DNA of 64,000 nucleotides from JANQPX01 sp050633905 (lineage in GTDB: Bacteria; Pseudomonadota; Alphaproteobacteria; Geminicoccales; Geminicoccaceae), in assembly GCA_050633905.1 (NCBI GenBank), contig JBOEHJ010000071.1, positions 139,969 through 203,968 of the forward strand, in the 5' to 3' direction. Shown piece after piece: positions 18,161 to 26,053 of the stretch (positions are counted from its first letter, which is position 1; every line of letters begins with the position of its first letter). The notes beneath the pieces are model-generated. The model did not search any database, was not told the DNA's origin, and worked only from the letters and a program-made list of their open reading frames with translations. The translations under genes and the position numbers were made by a program.

Positions 18161-18943
18161 TCAAGGCTTTGCTTCCTTCTTCTCGGACAAAAGACGACTA
18201 TTGCCGGGACCGATCAGGTGCTGGCCCGAATCGACGGTTAGGATCTCGCCGGTTACCTGGGAAGCGTTGCTCAGGTATTGGACGGCGTGAACGATATCCT
18301 TGGGATTGAGCCCCTCACCAAGCGGCATGGATTGCTGAATGTTGCGAAAAGTCGCATCGCTTTGATTGCCGCTTCGCAGAACCAGGCCGGGCGCAATGCC
18401 ATTGACCCGGACCTTGGGCGCCAGTTCGAAGGCGGCAAGGCGGGTGGCACCCTCAAGGCCGATCTTGGCGACCGAATAGCTAAAAAAGCGAGGTGATGGT
18501 GCGGCCATCTGTTGATCCAGCATGTTGATGATCGACGCAGTCTCGGGCAGCGCTTCCTGGCGTGAAAACGCCTGCATAAGGAACACTTGCGAGGTGAGGT
18601 TGACGTCGATCAAGCGCCGCCAGCTCGCCAAGGTCATGTCGGTAAGGCAGTCCCGACCCAGGACGCTCGCATTATTGATCAGGAGGCTGATCGGACCCAG
18701 TGCGAGGTGCGCCGCCTCGATAAGGGATGAGGTTTGTTCCGGCAGGGCGAGGTCGGCGGAAAACACGTCCGCCCTTTGGCCCATGGCCTCGATCTCGGCC
18801 TTGAGGCTCAACGCCTCATCCGCTGAATGGTTGTAGTGAAGCGCCAAATCGAAGCCGTCCTCGGCAAGGGCAAGGGCGATTGCGCGACCGATCCGTTTGG
18901 AAGCACCGGTGACCAGGGCAATCGGCGTTGAGACGATGTTCAT
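18161..18943 (-). CDS. Short-chain dehydrogenase/reductase, pteridine-reductase-like
   Basis: This SDR of about 260 residues has the cofactor motif ALVTGASKRIGRAIA, whose arginine is typical of NADPH-using pteridine reductases and FolM-like enzymes. It also has LLINNASVLG (NNA motif) and the catalytic YSVAK in FFSYSVAKIGLEG. The end, GEILTVDSGQHLIGPG, is the normal SDR C-terminus. The start is placed at ATG 18943; ATG 18952 is an alternative. The longer frame back to 19027 adds a non-SDR leader. Reduction of dihydrobiopterin or dihydromonapterin is possible but unproven. Confidence 0.8.
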   Translation of the reverse strand: MNIVSTPIALVTGASKRIGRAIALALAEDGFDLALHYNHSADEALSLKAEIEAMGQRADVFSADLALPEQTSSLIEAAHLALGPISLLINNASVLGRDCLTDMTLASWRRLIDVNLTSQVFLMQAFSRQEALPETASIINMLDQQMAAPSPRFFSYSVAKIGLEGATRLAAFELAPKVRVNGIAPGLVLRSGNQSDATFRNIQQSMPLGEGLNPKDIVHAVQYLSNASQVTGEILTVDSGQHLIGPGNSRLLSEKKEAKP

Positions 18944-19082
18944 GATGGGCATTGTCCAATGATCGTGATCATCTTGGAGGCGGTAACATGCCACCGGGAT
19001 AAGACGAGGTTGCCTTGCGGTCGGCAAGGCCCTGGTTCAGGGTGACGGCGTGCCTGACACTGGAAGTTCTAAGGAGTGCATC

Positions 19083-19550
19083 ATGGAGTGTGTCTTTGAT
19101 GTCGTCGATACAGAGGTGCTGCGGCAGCATAGCGGGTTGGAATTTCTGCGTGGCATCATCGATGGCCGTTTTCCCGCACCCCCGATCAGCCAGCTGATGG
19201 GATTTTGGATAACGCGTGCCGATCCTGGCGAGGTCGTCTTCGAGACGACGCCTGAATTTCACCATTACAATCCGATCGGCACGGTTCATGGCGGTTTCAT
19301 GGCAACACTCCTGGATAGCTGCATGGCCTGTGCCGTGCAGACCACCTTGCCAGTTGGCCAGGGTTACACGAGCCTGGAGCTGAAGGTAAATTTCGTGCGG
19401 CCGCTCACCGAAGCCACAGGGCCGGTACGCGCCGAGGGCAAGGTGGTTCATGCCGGCCGCCGGCAAGGAACGGCGGAAGGCTACCTTCGCGATGCCAAGG
19501 ACAAACTCTACGCCCACGGCACCACGACCTGTATGATTTTTCCACTCTAG
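19083..19550 (+). CDS. PaaI-family acyl-CoA thioesterase (hotdog fold)
   Basis: This 155-residue protein contains the hotdog motif NPIGTVHGGFMATLLDSCMA, with the HGG and catalytic Asp of PaaI/YbgC-type thioesterases, followed by TSLELKVNFVRPL. ATG 19083 follows AAGGAG at about 7 nt, which decides the start. It probably hydrolyses aryl- or short acyl-CoA in the cytoplasm. Its TAG stop begins a copy of the dispersed repeat. Confidence 0.85.
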   Translation: MECVFDVVDTEVLRQHSGLEFLRGIIDGRFPAPPISQLMGFWITRADPGEVVFETTPEFHHYNPIGTVHGGFMATLLDSCMACAVQTTLPVGQGYTSLELKVNFVRPLTEATGPVRAEGKVVHAGRRQGTAEGYLRDAKDKLYAHGTTTCMIFPL

Positions 19551-19611
19551 TATGTGGAATGTCCACATCATTGAGTCGGACCGTCGCCGTCAAGATCGAC
19601 GGTATGCGGCC
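19548..19611 (+). repeat. Dispersed stop-codon-associated repeat, copy 3
   Basis: It begins at the TAG of the thioesterase gene and has the core TGTCCACATCATTGAGTCGG. A hairpin follows, with arms ACCGTCG (19580-19586) and CGACGGT (19597-19603), and then ATGCGGCC. The end CAAGATCGACGGTATGCGGC is nearly identical to that of copy 1. Confidence 0.65.
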
Positions 19612-19690
19612 AACATTGTCTCTGTAAGAAAAGATCTTCAAATTTAGAGGGTAAAGGAAGAAAAGGCTGCTGGCATCGAGGAGAATTTTA

Positions 19691-20221
19691 TTGAGCGCGA
19701 AGACTGCGTATCATGTCAGGCCAACGGGATCATCAGACGAAGTTGCGGTGAGTGCGCTGCTCGAACTTTCCTACGCAGCATTGATGCCGGCTAGCTATGA
19801 GCTGGCGTTGCTGGCGCGGCTGCTGCCGATCATCGGCAAAGCCAACCCCACCTTGCTGGCGTCGGGAACATATTATGCCGCTTTGACGGATGAAGGGCAC
19901 ATCGTCGGAGCCGGCGGTTGGACGCAACATCGGCCAGATGATGGTGGGCAGGTCGCATCGACCGGCCATATCAGGCATTTCGCCAGCCATCCCGATTGGA
20001 TCGGCCAAGGTGTCGGTCGCGCCATCTTTGATCGTTGTTTGGCGGGGGCGAGGGCGGCGGGCCTGCAACGGTTCGAATGCTATGCGAGTTTGAATGCTGT
20101 GGACTTTTATCGAAAGCTCGGCTTCAAAGCGATCGGTCGGGTCGATATCCCCATCGGTTCCAGTTTTGCAGCTGGGGATGATCTAATGATGCCGGCCAAA
20201 TTGATGGAGCGTCTCTTGTAA
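19691..20221 (+). CDS. GNAT-family N-acetyltransferase
   Basis: This 176-residue protein has the acetyl-CoA-binding segment HPDWIGQGVGRAIFDRC (Q-x-x-G-x-G) and the late FYRKLGFKAIGRVDI typical of GNAT proteins. It starts with TTG at 19691 behind GAGGAGAA. Its TAA stop overlaps the ATG of the phosphodiesterase gene (TAATG). The acceptor substrate is unknown. Confidence 0.85.
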   Translation: MSAKTAYHVRPTGSSDEVAVSALLELSYAALMPASYELALLARLLPIIGKANPTLLASGTYYAALTDEGHIVGAGGWTQHRPDDGGQVASTGHIRHFASHPDWIGQGVGRAIFDRCLAGARAAGLQRFECYASLNAVDFYRKLGFKAIGRVDIPIGSSFAAGDDLMMPAKLMERLL

Positions 20222-20979
20222 TGTTGAATAGAAAACTTCCAAAAGTGATCGGACATCGGGGTGCCGCGGCATCGGCGCCGGAGAACACATTGGCCAGTCT
20301 TCGTCAGGCCCATGTGGAAGGGGCGTCTTGGGTCGAATTCGACGTCAAGCTGACGGCGGACAATGTCCCGGTCCTGTTCCATGACGATAGCCTTAGCCGG
20401 ACGACCAATGGGAAGGGCAAGGTTGCGAAAACGACCTTGGAGGACCTGCAGCTGCTTGATGCCGGCGGTTGGTTCGGAACTTCCTTCAAAGGTGAGCGGG
20501 TGCCGGCCTTGCGTGCAGCGCTGGAGCTTTGCGCCGATCTTGGCCTCGGCATCAATGTCGAACTGAAGCCTTGTCCGGGCAGAGCTGAGCAAACCGCCAA
20601 AATCACCTCGGCGATGCTGGATGAATGTTGGCCGGACAATCTGCCGCAGCCGCTGTTTTCAAGCTTCGATCGGCCGTCTTTGTTAACGATTCAGGCGATT
20701 AAGCCGGAGGCCGATTGTGGCTTCCTCTGCACGCGTATTCCAAAGCATTGGCCGGATGCGATGGCCCGCTATGGCTGCACCACCTTGAACGTGAATCATC
20801 GCTGGATAAGACAACGTCACATCGATGCGGCCACGGCAGAGGACGTGCCCGTCATGGCCTATACCGTCAATGATCCCAAGCGCGCTAAAAAGCTCATCGA
20901 GGCAGGCGTTACCTCGGTTTTTACCGACAATGTGCGGGCGGTCATGGCCGTGATCGAAGCAAGTGCTGCCGCTGCATAA
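20221..20979 (+). CDS. ugpQ: Glycerophosphodiester phosphodiesterase
   Basis: This 252-residue cytoplasmic-type enzyme (no signal peptide) has the GDPD signature: IGHRGAAASAPENTLASLRQ supplies the catalytic His and metal Glu, EFDVKLTADNVPVLFHDD carries the second His, and NVELKP is the third metal segment. It hydrolyses glycerophosphodiesters to glycerol-3-phosphate and an alcohol. It is coupled by one-base overlap to the GNAT gene. The symbol follows the cytoplasmic UgpQ type, although no ugp transporter is adjacent. Confidence 0.88.
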   Translation: MLNRKLPKVIGHRGAAASAPENTLASLRQAHVEGASWVEFDVKLTADNVPVLFHDDSLSRTTNGKGKVAKTTLEDLQLLDAGGWFGTSFKGERVPALRAALELCADLGLGINVELKPCPGRAEQTAKITSAMLDECWPDNLPQPLFSSFDRPSLLTIQAIKPEADCGFLCTRIPKHWPDAMARYGCTTLNVNHRWIRQRHIDAATAEDVPVMAYTVNDPKRAKKLIEAGVTSVFTDNVRAVMAVIEASAAAA

Positions 20980-21015
20980 AGTTTTATCAATAGCAGTTCT
21001 TGGGGTGCTCCGGGC

Positions 21016-21044
21016 TTGACACGAACGGCTCACTCAATTACCTC
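21016..21044 (+). promoter_or_regulatory. Probable sigma-70 promoter of tRNA-Asp
   Basis: CTTGACA (-35 hexamer TTGACA at 21016-21021) is followed after 17 nt by TACCTC (21039-21044). The start of transcription would fall about 10 nt before the tRNA. The -35 is good; the -10 is weak. Confidence 0.45.
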
Positions 21045-21061
21045 CCTCATCACTGCTTTAT

Positions 21062-21138
21062 GCGGGTGTAGCTCAGTTGGTTAGAGCGCTGGCCTGTCAC
21101 GCCAGAGGCCGCGGGTTCAAGTCCCGTCACTCGCGCCA
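21062..21138 (+). tRNA. tRNA-Asp (GTC)
   Basis: This 77-nt cloverleaf includes an encoded CCA. The acceptor arms are GCGGGTG and CACTCGC with one G-T pair. The D-arm is AGCTCAGTTGGTTAGAGC. The anticodon stem CTGGC/GCCAG encloses CTGTCAC with anticodon GTC, and the T-arm contains GGGTTCAAGTCCC. It lies 200 bp before nuoA. Confidence 0.97.
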
Positions 21139-21335
21139 TCTTCTCCTAAAAATTTATCGGTTAACTTTCGCGTAGAGCGCGTATGCCGCACTGCACCAAA
21201 CTGGGCTTGCATGCGCACTCAAGTGAGTGCTACCAAGGCGCTGATTGAGCTTGGCTTGTCAGCTTGACGTTCTATGTCTTAGTCACGCAACCGATTAGCC
21301 TTAAACGTTTATCGCAACGCAGAGATCGAGAAGAT

Positions 21336-21701
21336 ATGAGCGCCTTGCTTCTCAATTATCTGCCAATTTTGATCTTCCTCGCCATTGCCCTCGGCCTGGC
21401 TGGGTTGATTATGTTGGCGTCTTTCATCATCGCTCGGCAGCGTCCCGATACCGAGAAGCTGTCAGCCTATGAATGTGGGTTCGAACCGTTCGAGGATTCG
21501 CGCGGCCGGTTCGATGTTCGCTTCTATCTCGTCGCCATCCTATTCATCATCTTCGATCTGGAAGTCGCCTTTCTTTTCCCCTGGGCCGTATCGCTCGGCA
21601 ATATCGGTGTGTTTGGGTTTTGGTCGATGATGATCTTCCTCGGCGTGCTGACCATCGGCTTCATCTATGAATGGAAAAAAGGAGCCCTCGAATGGGAGTA
21701 A
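21336..21701 (+). CDS. nuoA: NADH-quinone oxidoreductase subunit A
   Basis: This 121-residue membrane subunit of complex I has three helices and the conserved segment EKLSAYECGFEPFEDSRGRF, then FYLVAILFIIFDLEVAFLFP, the quinone-site loop with its Cys. ATG 21336 is preceded by GAGAAG; the open frame further upstream encodes nothing NuoA-like. It is the first gene of the 14-gene nuo operon. TTGACG at 21264-21269 may be part of its promoter. It overlaps nuoB by 10 bases. Confidence 0.95.
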   Translation: MSALLLNYLPILIFLAIALGLAGLIMLASFIIARQRPDTEKLSAYECGFEPFEDSRGRFDVRFYLVAILFIIFDLEVAFLFPWAVSLGNIGVFGFWSMMIFLGVLTIGFIYEWKKGALEWE

Positions 21702-22258
21702 CCGCCGGGGGCGGTCCCTTGACTAAAGCTGAACCCGTTGGGGACAACGCTCGTCACGGAGACGACGCTCGTCTGTTTGAGCGGGTCAATCAGGGGCTGG
21801 AGGATAAGGGGTTCTTCGTGACCTCGGCTGAGCGTCTGGTGGGCTGGGCAAGGTCTGGCTCCATGTGGCCGATGACCTTCGGTCTTGCCTGCTGTGCTGT
21901 CGAGATGATGCATGCGGCAGCCAGTCGTTATGATCTTGATCGCCTCGGCCTTGTGTTTCGTCCAAGTCCTCGGCAGTCGGATGTAATGATCGTCGCGGGC
22001 ACCCTTTGTAACAAGATGGCGCCTGCTCTTCGTAAAGTTTACGACCAGATGGCCGAGCCCCGCTATGTGATCTCCATGGGGTCCTGCGCCAATGGCGGCG
22101 GTTACTATCATTATTCCTATTCGGTTGTCCGCGGCTGTGATCGCATCGTGCCAGTTGACATCTACGTGCCCGGCTGTCCGCCGACTGCAGAAGCGTTGGT
22201 CTACGGCATCATGTTGCTGCAGCGAAAAATCCAACGCGCCGGGACATTGGATCGATGA
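21692..22258 (+). CDS. nuoB: NADH-quinone oxidoreductase subunit B
   Basis: This 188-residue subunit carries cluster N2, the last iron-sulfur centre before quinone. The ligands are visible as the tandem cysteines in GLACCAVEMMHAAASRYD, the Cys in SMGSCANGGGYYHYS, and VPGCPPTAEAL. The start ATG 21692 lies inside the end of nuoA with AGGAG 7 nt before it. Confidence 0.96.
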   Translation: MGVTAGGGPLTKAEPVGDNARHGDDARLFERVNQGLEDKGFFVTSAERLVGWARSGSMWPMTFGLACCAVEMMHAAASRYDLDRLGLVFRPSPRQSDVMIVAGTLCNKMAPALRKVYDQMAEPRYVISMGSCANGGGYYHYSYSVVRGCDRIVPVDIYVPGCPPTAEALVYGIMLLQRKIQRAGTLDR

Positions 22259-22294
22259 ACCCGTTGATCCACCTTCGAAGGGGCGGATGACATC

Positions 22295-22927
22295 ATGGCA
22301 GTAGCCACCCTTGCTGAGCGCGAAGAAAGCCTGCGCGAGCTTAGCGACGAAATTCTTGGCGAACTCGGTGACACGACGATCGAGGCGAGTATCGCGCGCG
22401 GTGAACTGACCCTTGTCACCAAGGCTTCTTCTATCATCAAGGTGCTGACCCTTCTGCGCGATCACACCAATTGTCTTTTCAAGATGCTGGTGGATGTTTG
22501 CGGCGTCGACTACCCCGAGCGCGAGCAGCGCTTTGATGTCGTCTATCATTTGCTTTCGGTCCGCCATAACCAGCGCGTTCGGGTGAAGGTCATGACCGAT
22601 GAAGCGACGCCGGTTCCCTCGGTCGTCGGCGTCTTCGGTTCTGCTCTATGGTTCGAGCGTGAAGCCTGGGATCTCTATGGCATCTACTTTGCCGATCATC
22701 CCGATCTAAGGCGCATCCTCACCGATTATGGTTTTGACGGTCATCCTCTTCGGAAAGACTTTCCCCAGACTGGCTATGTCGAGGTGCGCTACGACGATGA
22801 GCAAAAGCGCGTGGTCTATGAGCCGGTTGCCTTGCGCCAGGATTGGCGAAGTTTCGACTTTCTCAGCCCCTGGGAAGGAGGCGATCTGCTGCCTGGCGAT
22901 GAAAAGGCACCTGAACCTAAGACTTGA
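22295..22927 (+). CDS. nuoC: NADH-quinone oxidoreductase subunit C
   Basis: This 210-residue 30-kDa-type subunit carries the signature EREAWDLYGIYFADHPDLRR, then ILTDYGFDGHPLRKDFP. It is separate from nuoD, as in alphaproteobacteria and mitochondria, rather than fused as in Escherichia coli. It belongs to the hydrophilic connecting arm of complex I. Confidence 0.96.
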   Translation: MAVATLAEREESLRELSDEILGELGDTTIEASIARGELTLVTKASSIIKVLTLLRDHTNCLFKMLVDVCGVDYPEREQRFDVVYHLLSVRHNQRVRVKVMTDEATPVPSVVGVFGSALWFEREAWDLYGIYFADHPDLRRILTDYGFDGHPLRKDFPQTGYVEVRYDDEQKRVVYEPVALRQDWRSFDFLSPWEGGDLLPGDEKAPEPKT

Positions 22928-22993
22928 CCTTTCGAATTCCGATCAAGCCTCGCTGCCCTGAACCCTGTTAGGACTGATTTTAAGCGGACCGCT

Positions 22994-24172
22994 ATGCCAG
23001 AAGTCGACATTCAAAGCTACACGATCAACTTCGGACCGCAGCATCCGGCGGCCCATGGCGTCCTACGTCTGGTGCTGGAACTTGACGGTGAAGTTGTCGA
23101 GCGCGCCGATCCCCATATCGGTCTATTGCATCGCGGCACCGAAAAGCTGATCGAATACCGCCCCTATGTTCATAGTGTGGGCTATTTCGACCGGCTCGAT
23201 TACGTCTCGATGATGTGTCAGGAGCATGCTTACGTGCTCGCGATCGAGCAGCTTCTCGGCATCGAGGTCCCTGAGCGGGCGCAATATATCCGGGTGCTGT
23301 TTTCCGAGCTCACCCGCATCATGAACCACATCTTGAACATCACCACCATGGCGCTCGATATCGGCGCCATGACCCCGCTCCTTTGGGGGTTCGAGGAGCG
23401 GGAAAAGCTGATGGAATTCTACGAGCGTGTCTCGGGTGCCCGGATGCACGCCAATTATTTCCGCCCAGGCGGTGTCGCGCGCGACATGCCGGAAGGCCTG
23501 GCCGAGGATATCGCAGCCTGGTGTGAGACCTATCCCAAGGTCATGGACGACATCGAGCGCTTGTTGAATGACAACCGCATTCTGCGCCAGCGGACGGTGG
23601 ATATCGGTGTGGTAAGTGCAGAAGAAGCCCTTGATCTCGGCTTCACCGGCCCGATGATCCGGGCAAGCGGCCTCGCCTGGGATCTCAGGAAGAGCCAGCC
23701 TTACGAAGTGTACGAAAAAATGGATTTCGACATCCCCGTGGGCAAGAACGGCGATTGTTTTGATCGCTATCTGATCCGCATGGCCGAGATGCGCGAGAGC
23801 CTGAAGATCATCAAACAATGCCTGCGCGAGATGCCCGAGGGACCGATCAAGCTGCAAGATCAAAAAATCACCCCGCCCAAACGCGGCGAGCTCAAGCGCT
23901 CGATGGAAGCGCTTATCCATCACTTTAAGCTCTACACCGAGGGTTTTCACGTGCCCGAAGGTGAAGTTTACGCCGCGGTGGAAGCGCCTAAGGGCGAGTT
24001 CGGCGTCTACCTCGTTTCCGATGGCACCAACCGGCCCTATCGCTGCAAGATCAGAGCGCCGGGCTTTGCCCATCTCGCCGCCCTCGACCCGGTATCCAAG
24101 GGCCATATGCTCGCGGACATCCCGGCAATTATCGGGGCCATGGACATCGTCTTCGGAGAGATCGACCGATGA
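22994..24172 (+). CDS. nuoD: NADH-quinone oxidoreductase subunit D
   Basis: This 392-residue 49-kDa-type subunit helps form the quinone pocket together with NuoB. Visible landmarks are NFGPQHPAAHGVLRLVLELD (quinone-site His), HIGLLHRGTEKLIEY and HANYFRPGGVARDMP. Its end overlaps the nuoE start by four bases (ATGA). Confidence 0.97.
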   Translation: MPEVDIQSYTINFGPQHPAAHGVLRLVLELDGEVVERADPHIGLLHRGTEKLIEYRPYVHSVGYFDRLDYVSMMCQEHAYVLAIEQLLGIEVPERAQYIRVLFSELTRIMNHILNITTMALDIGAMTPLLWGFEEREKLMEFYERVSGARMHANYFRPGGVARDMPEGLAEDIAAWCETYPKVMDDIERLLNDNRILRQRTVDIGVVSAEEALDLGFTGPMIRASGLAWDLRKSQPYEVYEKMDFDIPVGKNGDCFDRYLIRMAEMRESLKIIKQCLREMPEGPIKLQDQKITPPKRGELKRSMEALIHHFKLYTEGFHVPEGEVYAAVEAPKGEFGVYLVSDGTNRPYRCKIRAPGFAHLAALDPVSKGHMLADIPAIIGAMDIVFGEIDR

Positions 24173-24765
24173 GAAGCGACGGCTTCGCGTTTACTAAAGA
24201 TAATGAAGCGGAGGCGAAGAAGATCGTTGCCCGCTACCCAGACGGCCGTCAGCAAAGTGCTGTCTTGCCGCTACTGGCCCTGGCGCAAAAGCAAGCTGAA
24301 GGCTGGCTCCCGACTGATGTGATGAACTACATCGCCGACTACCTGGAGATGCCTTATATCCGGGTCTACGAGGTCGCTTCTTTCTACGATATGTACAACA
24401 CGGATGCCGTGGGCCGTATTCAGGTTCGTGTTTGCACGACAACACCGTGCTGGCTTTGCGGCTCCGATGACGTGGTCAAGGCCTGCAAGGACGAGCTTGG
24501 CATCGGCATCGGACAATCGACCGAAGACGGCAAGTTCTTCCTGCGCGAATTCGAATGTCTAGGCGCTTGTGCCAATGCGCCTATCCTCTGGGTCGACGAC
24601 GATTTTCATGAAGATCTCGACTACGAAAAGACAAAAGCGATCCTGCAAGACCTGAAGGCCGGTAAGAAACCGAAGCCCGGCTCGGCACGCGCCCGTCAGG
24701 GGTCCATGCCGATCGAAGGGCGGACGACGTTGACCTCAATGACGAAAGAAGGGGGAGACGACTGA
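24169..24765 (+). CDS. nuoE: NADH-quinone oxidoreductase subunit E
   Basis: This 198-residue 24-kDa-type subunit binds cluster N1a through four cysteines in VCTTTPCWLCG and REFECLGACANAP. The length is typical, including a basic tail of about 35 residues. It forms the NADH module with NuoF and NuoG. The TGA overlaps the nuoF ATG by one base. Confidence 0.96.
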   Translation: MRSDGFAFTKDNEAEAKKIVARYPDGRQQSAVLPLLALAQKQAEGWLPTDVMNYIADYLEMPYIRVYEVASFYDMYNTDAVGRIQVRVCTTTPCWLCGSDDVVKACKDELGIGIGQSTEDGKFFLREFECLGACANAPILWVDDDFHEDLDYEKTKAILQDLKAGKKPKPGSARARQGSMPIEGRTTLTSMTKEGGDD

Positions 24766-26051
24766 TGCTCAGTGACAAGGATCGGATCTTCACCAACCTT
24801 TATGGCGATCAGCCCTTTGGATTGAAGGCGGCGCAAAAGCGCGGTGACTGGGACGGCACCAAGGACCTTATTCTACGGGGTCGTGAAGCCCTCGTGGACG
24901 AGATCAAGGCTTCTGGCCTGCGGGGGCGCGGCGGTGCTGGTTTTCCGACCGGTCTCAAATGGTCGTTCATGCCGAAAGAGAGCGACGGCGGGCCGGTTTA
25001 TCTCGTGGTCAATGCCGATGAAAGCGAGCCTGGTACCTGTAAGGACCGGGAGATCATGCGCAATGATCCTCACAAGCTGATCGAGGGTTGCCTGATCGCT
25101 GGCGTGGCCATGGGTTGCACGGCTGGCTACATCTACATCCGGGGCGAGTTCATCTATGAAGCGGAATGCTTGCAGGCCGCCATCGATGAAGCTTATGAGG
25201 CTGGCTTTCTCGGCAAGAATGCTTGTGGTTCCGGCTATGATTACGAGCTGTACCTGCATCGGGGCGCTGGTGCCTATATCTGCGGTGAGGAGACAGCACT
25301 CCTCGAAAGCCTGGAAGGCAAGAAAGGCCAACCTAGGATGAAGCCGCCTTTCCCAGCGGCCTGCGGTCTTTATGGGCGACCCACCACGGTCAACAATGTC
25401 GAGACGATCGCGGTCACGCCCACCATTCTTCGCCGCGGCGGTGCCTGGTTTGCGAGTTTCGGTCGTCCCAAGAACGAAGGTACGAAGATCTATTGCATCT
25501 CCGGTCATGTGAACCAGCCCTGCACAGTCGAGGATGCGATGGGCATTCCCTTGAAGGAGCTGATCGAAAAGCATGCTGGCGGCGTGCGTGGTGGCTGGGA
25601 TAATCTTTTGGGGGTTATCCCTGGCGGCTCTTCCGTGCCGGTTCTCCCGAAAGACATCTGTGATGATGTGCTAATGGACTTCGATGCACTTCGCGAAGTG
25701 CAAAGCGGTCTTGGTACTGCCGGCGTCATCGTGATGGACAAGTCCACCGATATTGTGAAGGCGATCGCGCGCTTGTCGAAATTCTATATGCATGAGAGCT
25801 GCGGCCAGTGCACGCCCTGCCGGGAAGGCACGGGCTGGCTTTATCGGATGCTCACCAGGCTTGGCAAAGGCGAGGGCGAGGTCAAAGAGCTCGATCTTCT
25901 CCAGGAAGTCACAAAAGAAATCGAAGGTCACACCATCTGCGCGCTCGGCGATGCTGCAGCTTGGCCTGTCCAAGGATTACTTCGGCATTTTCGCCCTGAA
26001 CTAGAGCGTCGGCTGCAAGCCGCCGGCCAGACGGCGGGGAGGGCTGCCTGA
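24765..26051 (+). CDS. nuoF: NADH-quinone oxidoreductase subunit F (NADH- and FMN-binding)
   Basis: This 428-residue 51-kDa-type subunit accepts hydride from NADH on FMN. The nucleotide motif is LRGRGGAGFPTGLKW near residue 50, with YICGEETALLESLEG for FMN. The N3 cluster ligands are in SCGQCTPCREGTGW near residues 345-352, with the fourth Cys in TICALGDAAAWP. Confidence 0.97.
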   Translation: MLSDKDRIFTNLYGDQPFGLKAAQKRGDWDGTKDLILRGREALVDEIKASGLRGRGGAGFPTGLKWSFMPKESDGGPVYLVVNADESEPGTCKDREIMRNDPHKLIEGCLIAGVAMGCTAGYIYIRGEFIYEAECLQAAIDEAYEAGFLGKNACGSGYDYELYLHRGAGAYICGEETALLESLEGKKGQPRMKPPFPAACGLYGRPTTVNNVETIAVTPTILRRGGAWFASFGRPKNEGTKIYCISGHVNQPCTVEDAMGIPLKELIEKHAGGVRGGWDNLLGVIPGGSSVPVLPKDICDDVLMDFDALREVQSGLGTAGVIVMDKSTDIVKAIARLSKFYMHESCGQCTPCREGTGWLYRMLTRLGKGEGEVKELDLLQEVTKEIEGHTICALGDAAAWPVQGLLRHFRPELERRLQAAGQTAGRAA

Positions 26052-26053
26052 CC

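Noticed and set aside
23123..24106. 327-residue minus-strand frame
   Set aside because: It is the shadow of nuoD, which is unmistakable on the + strand.
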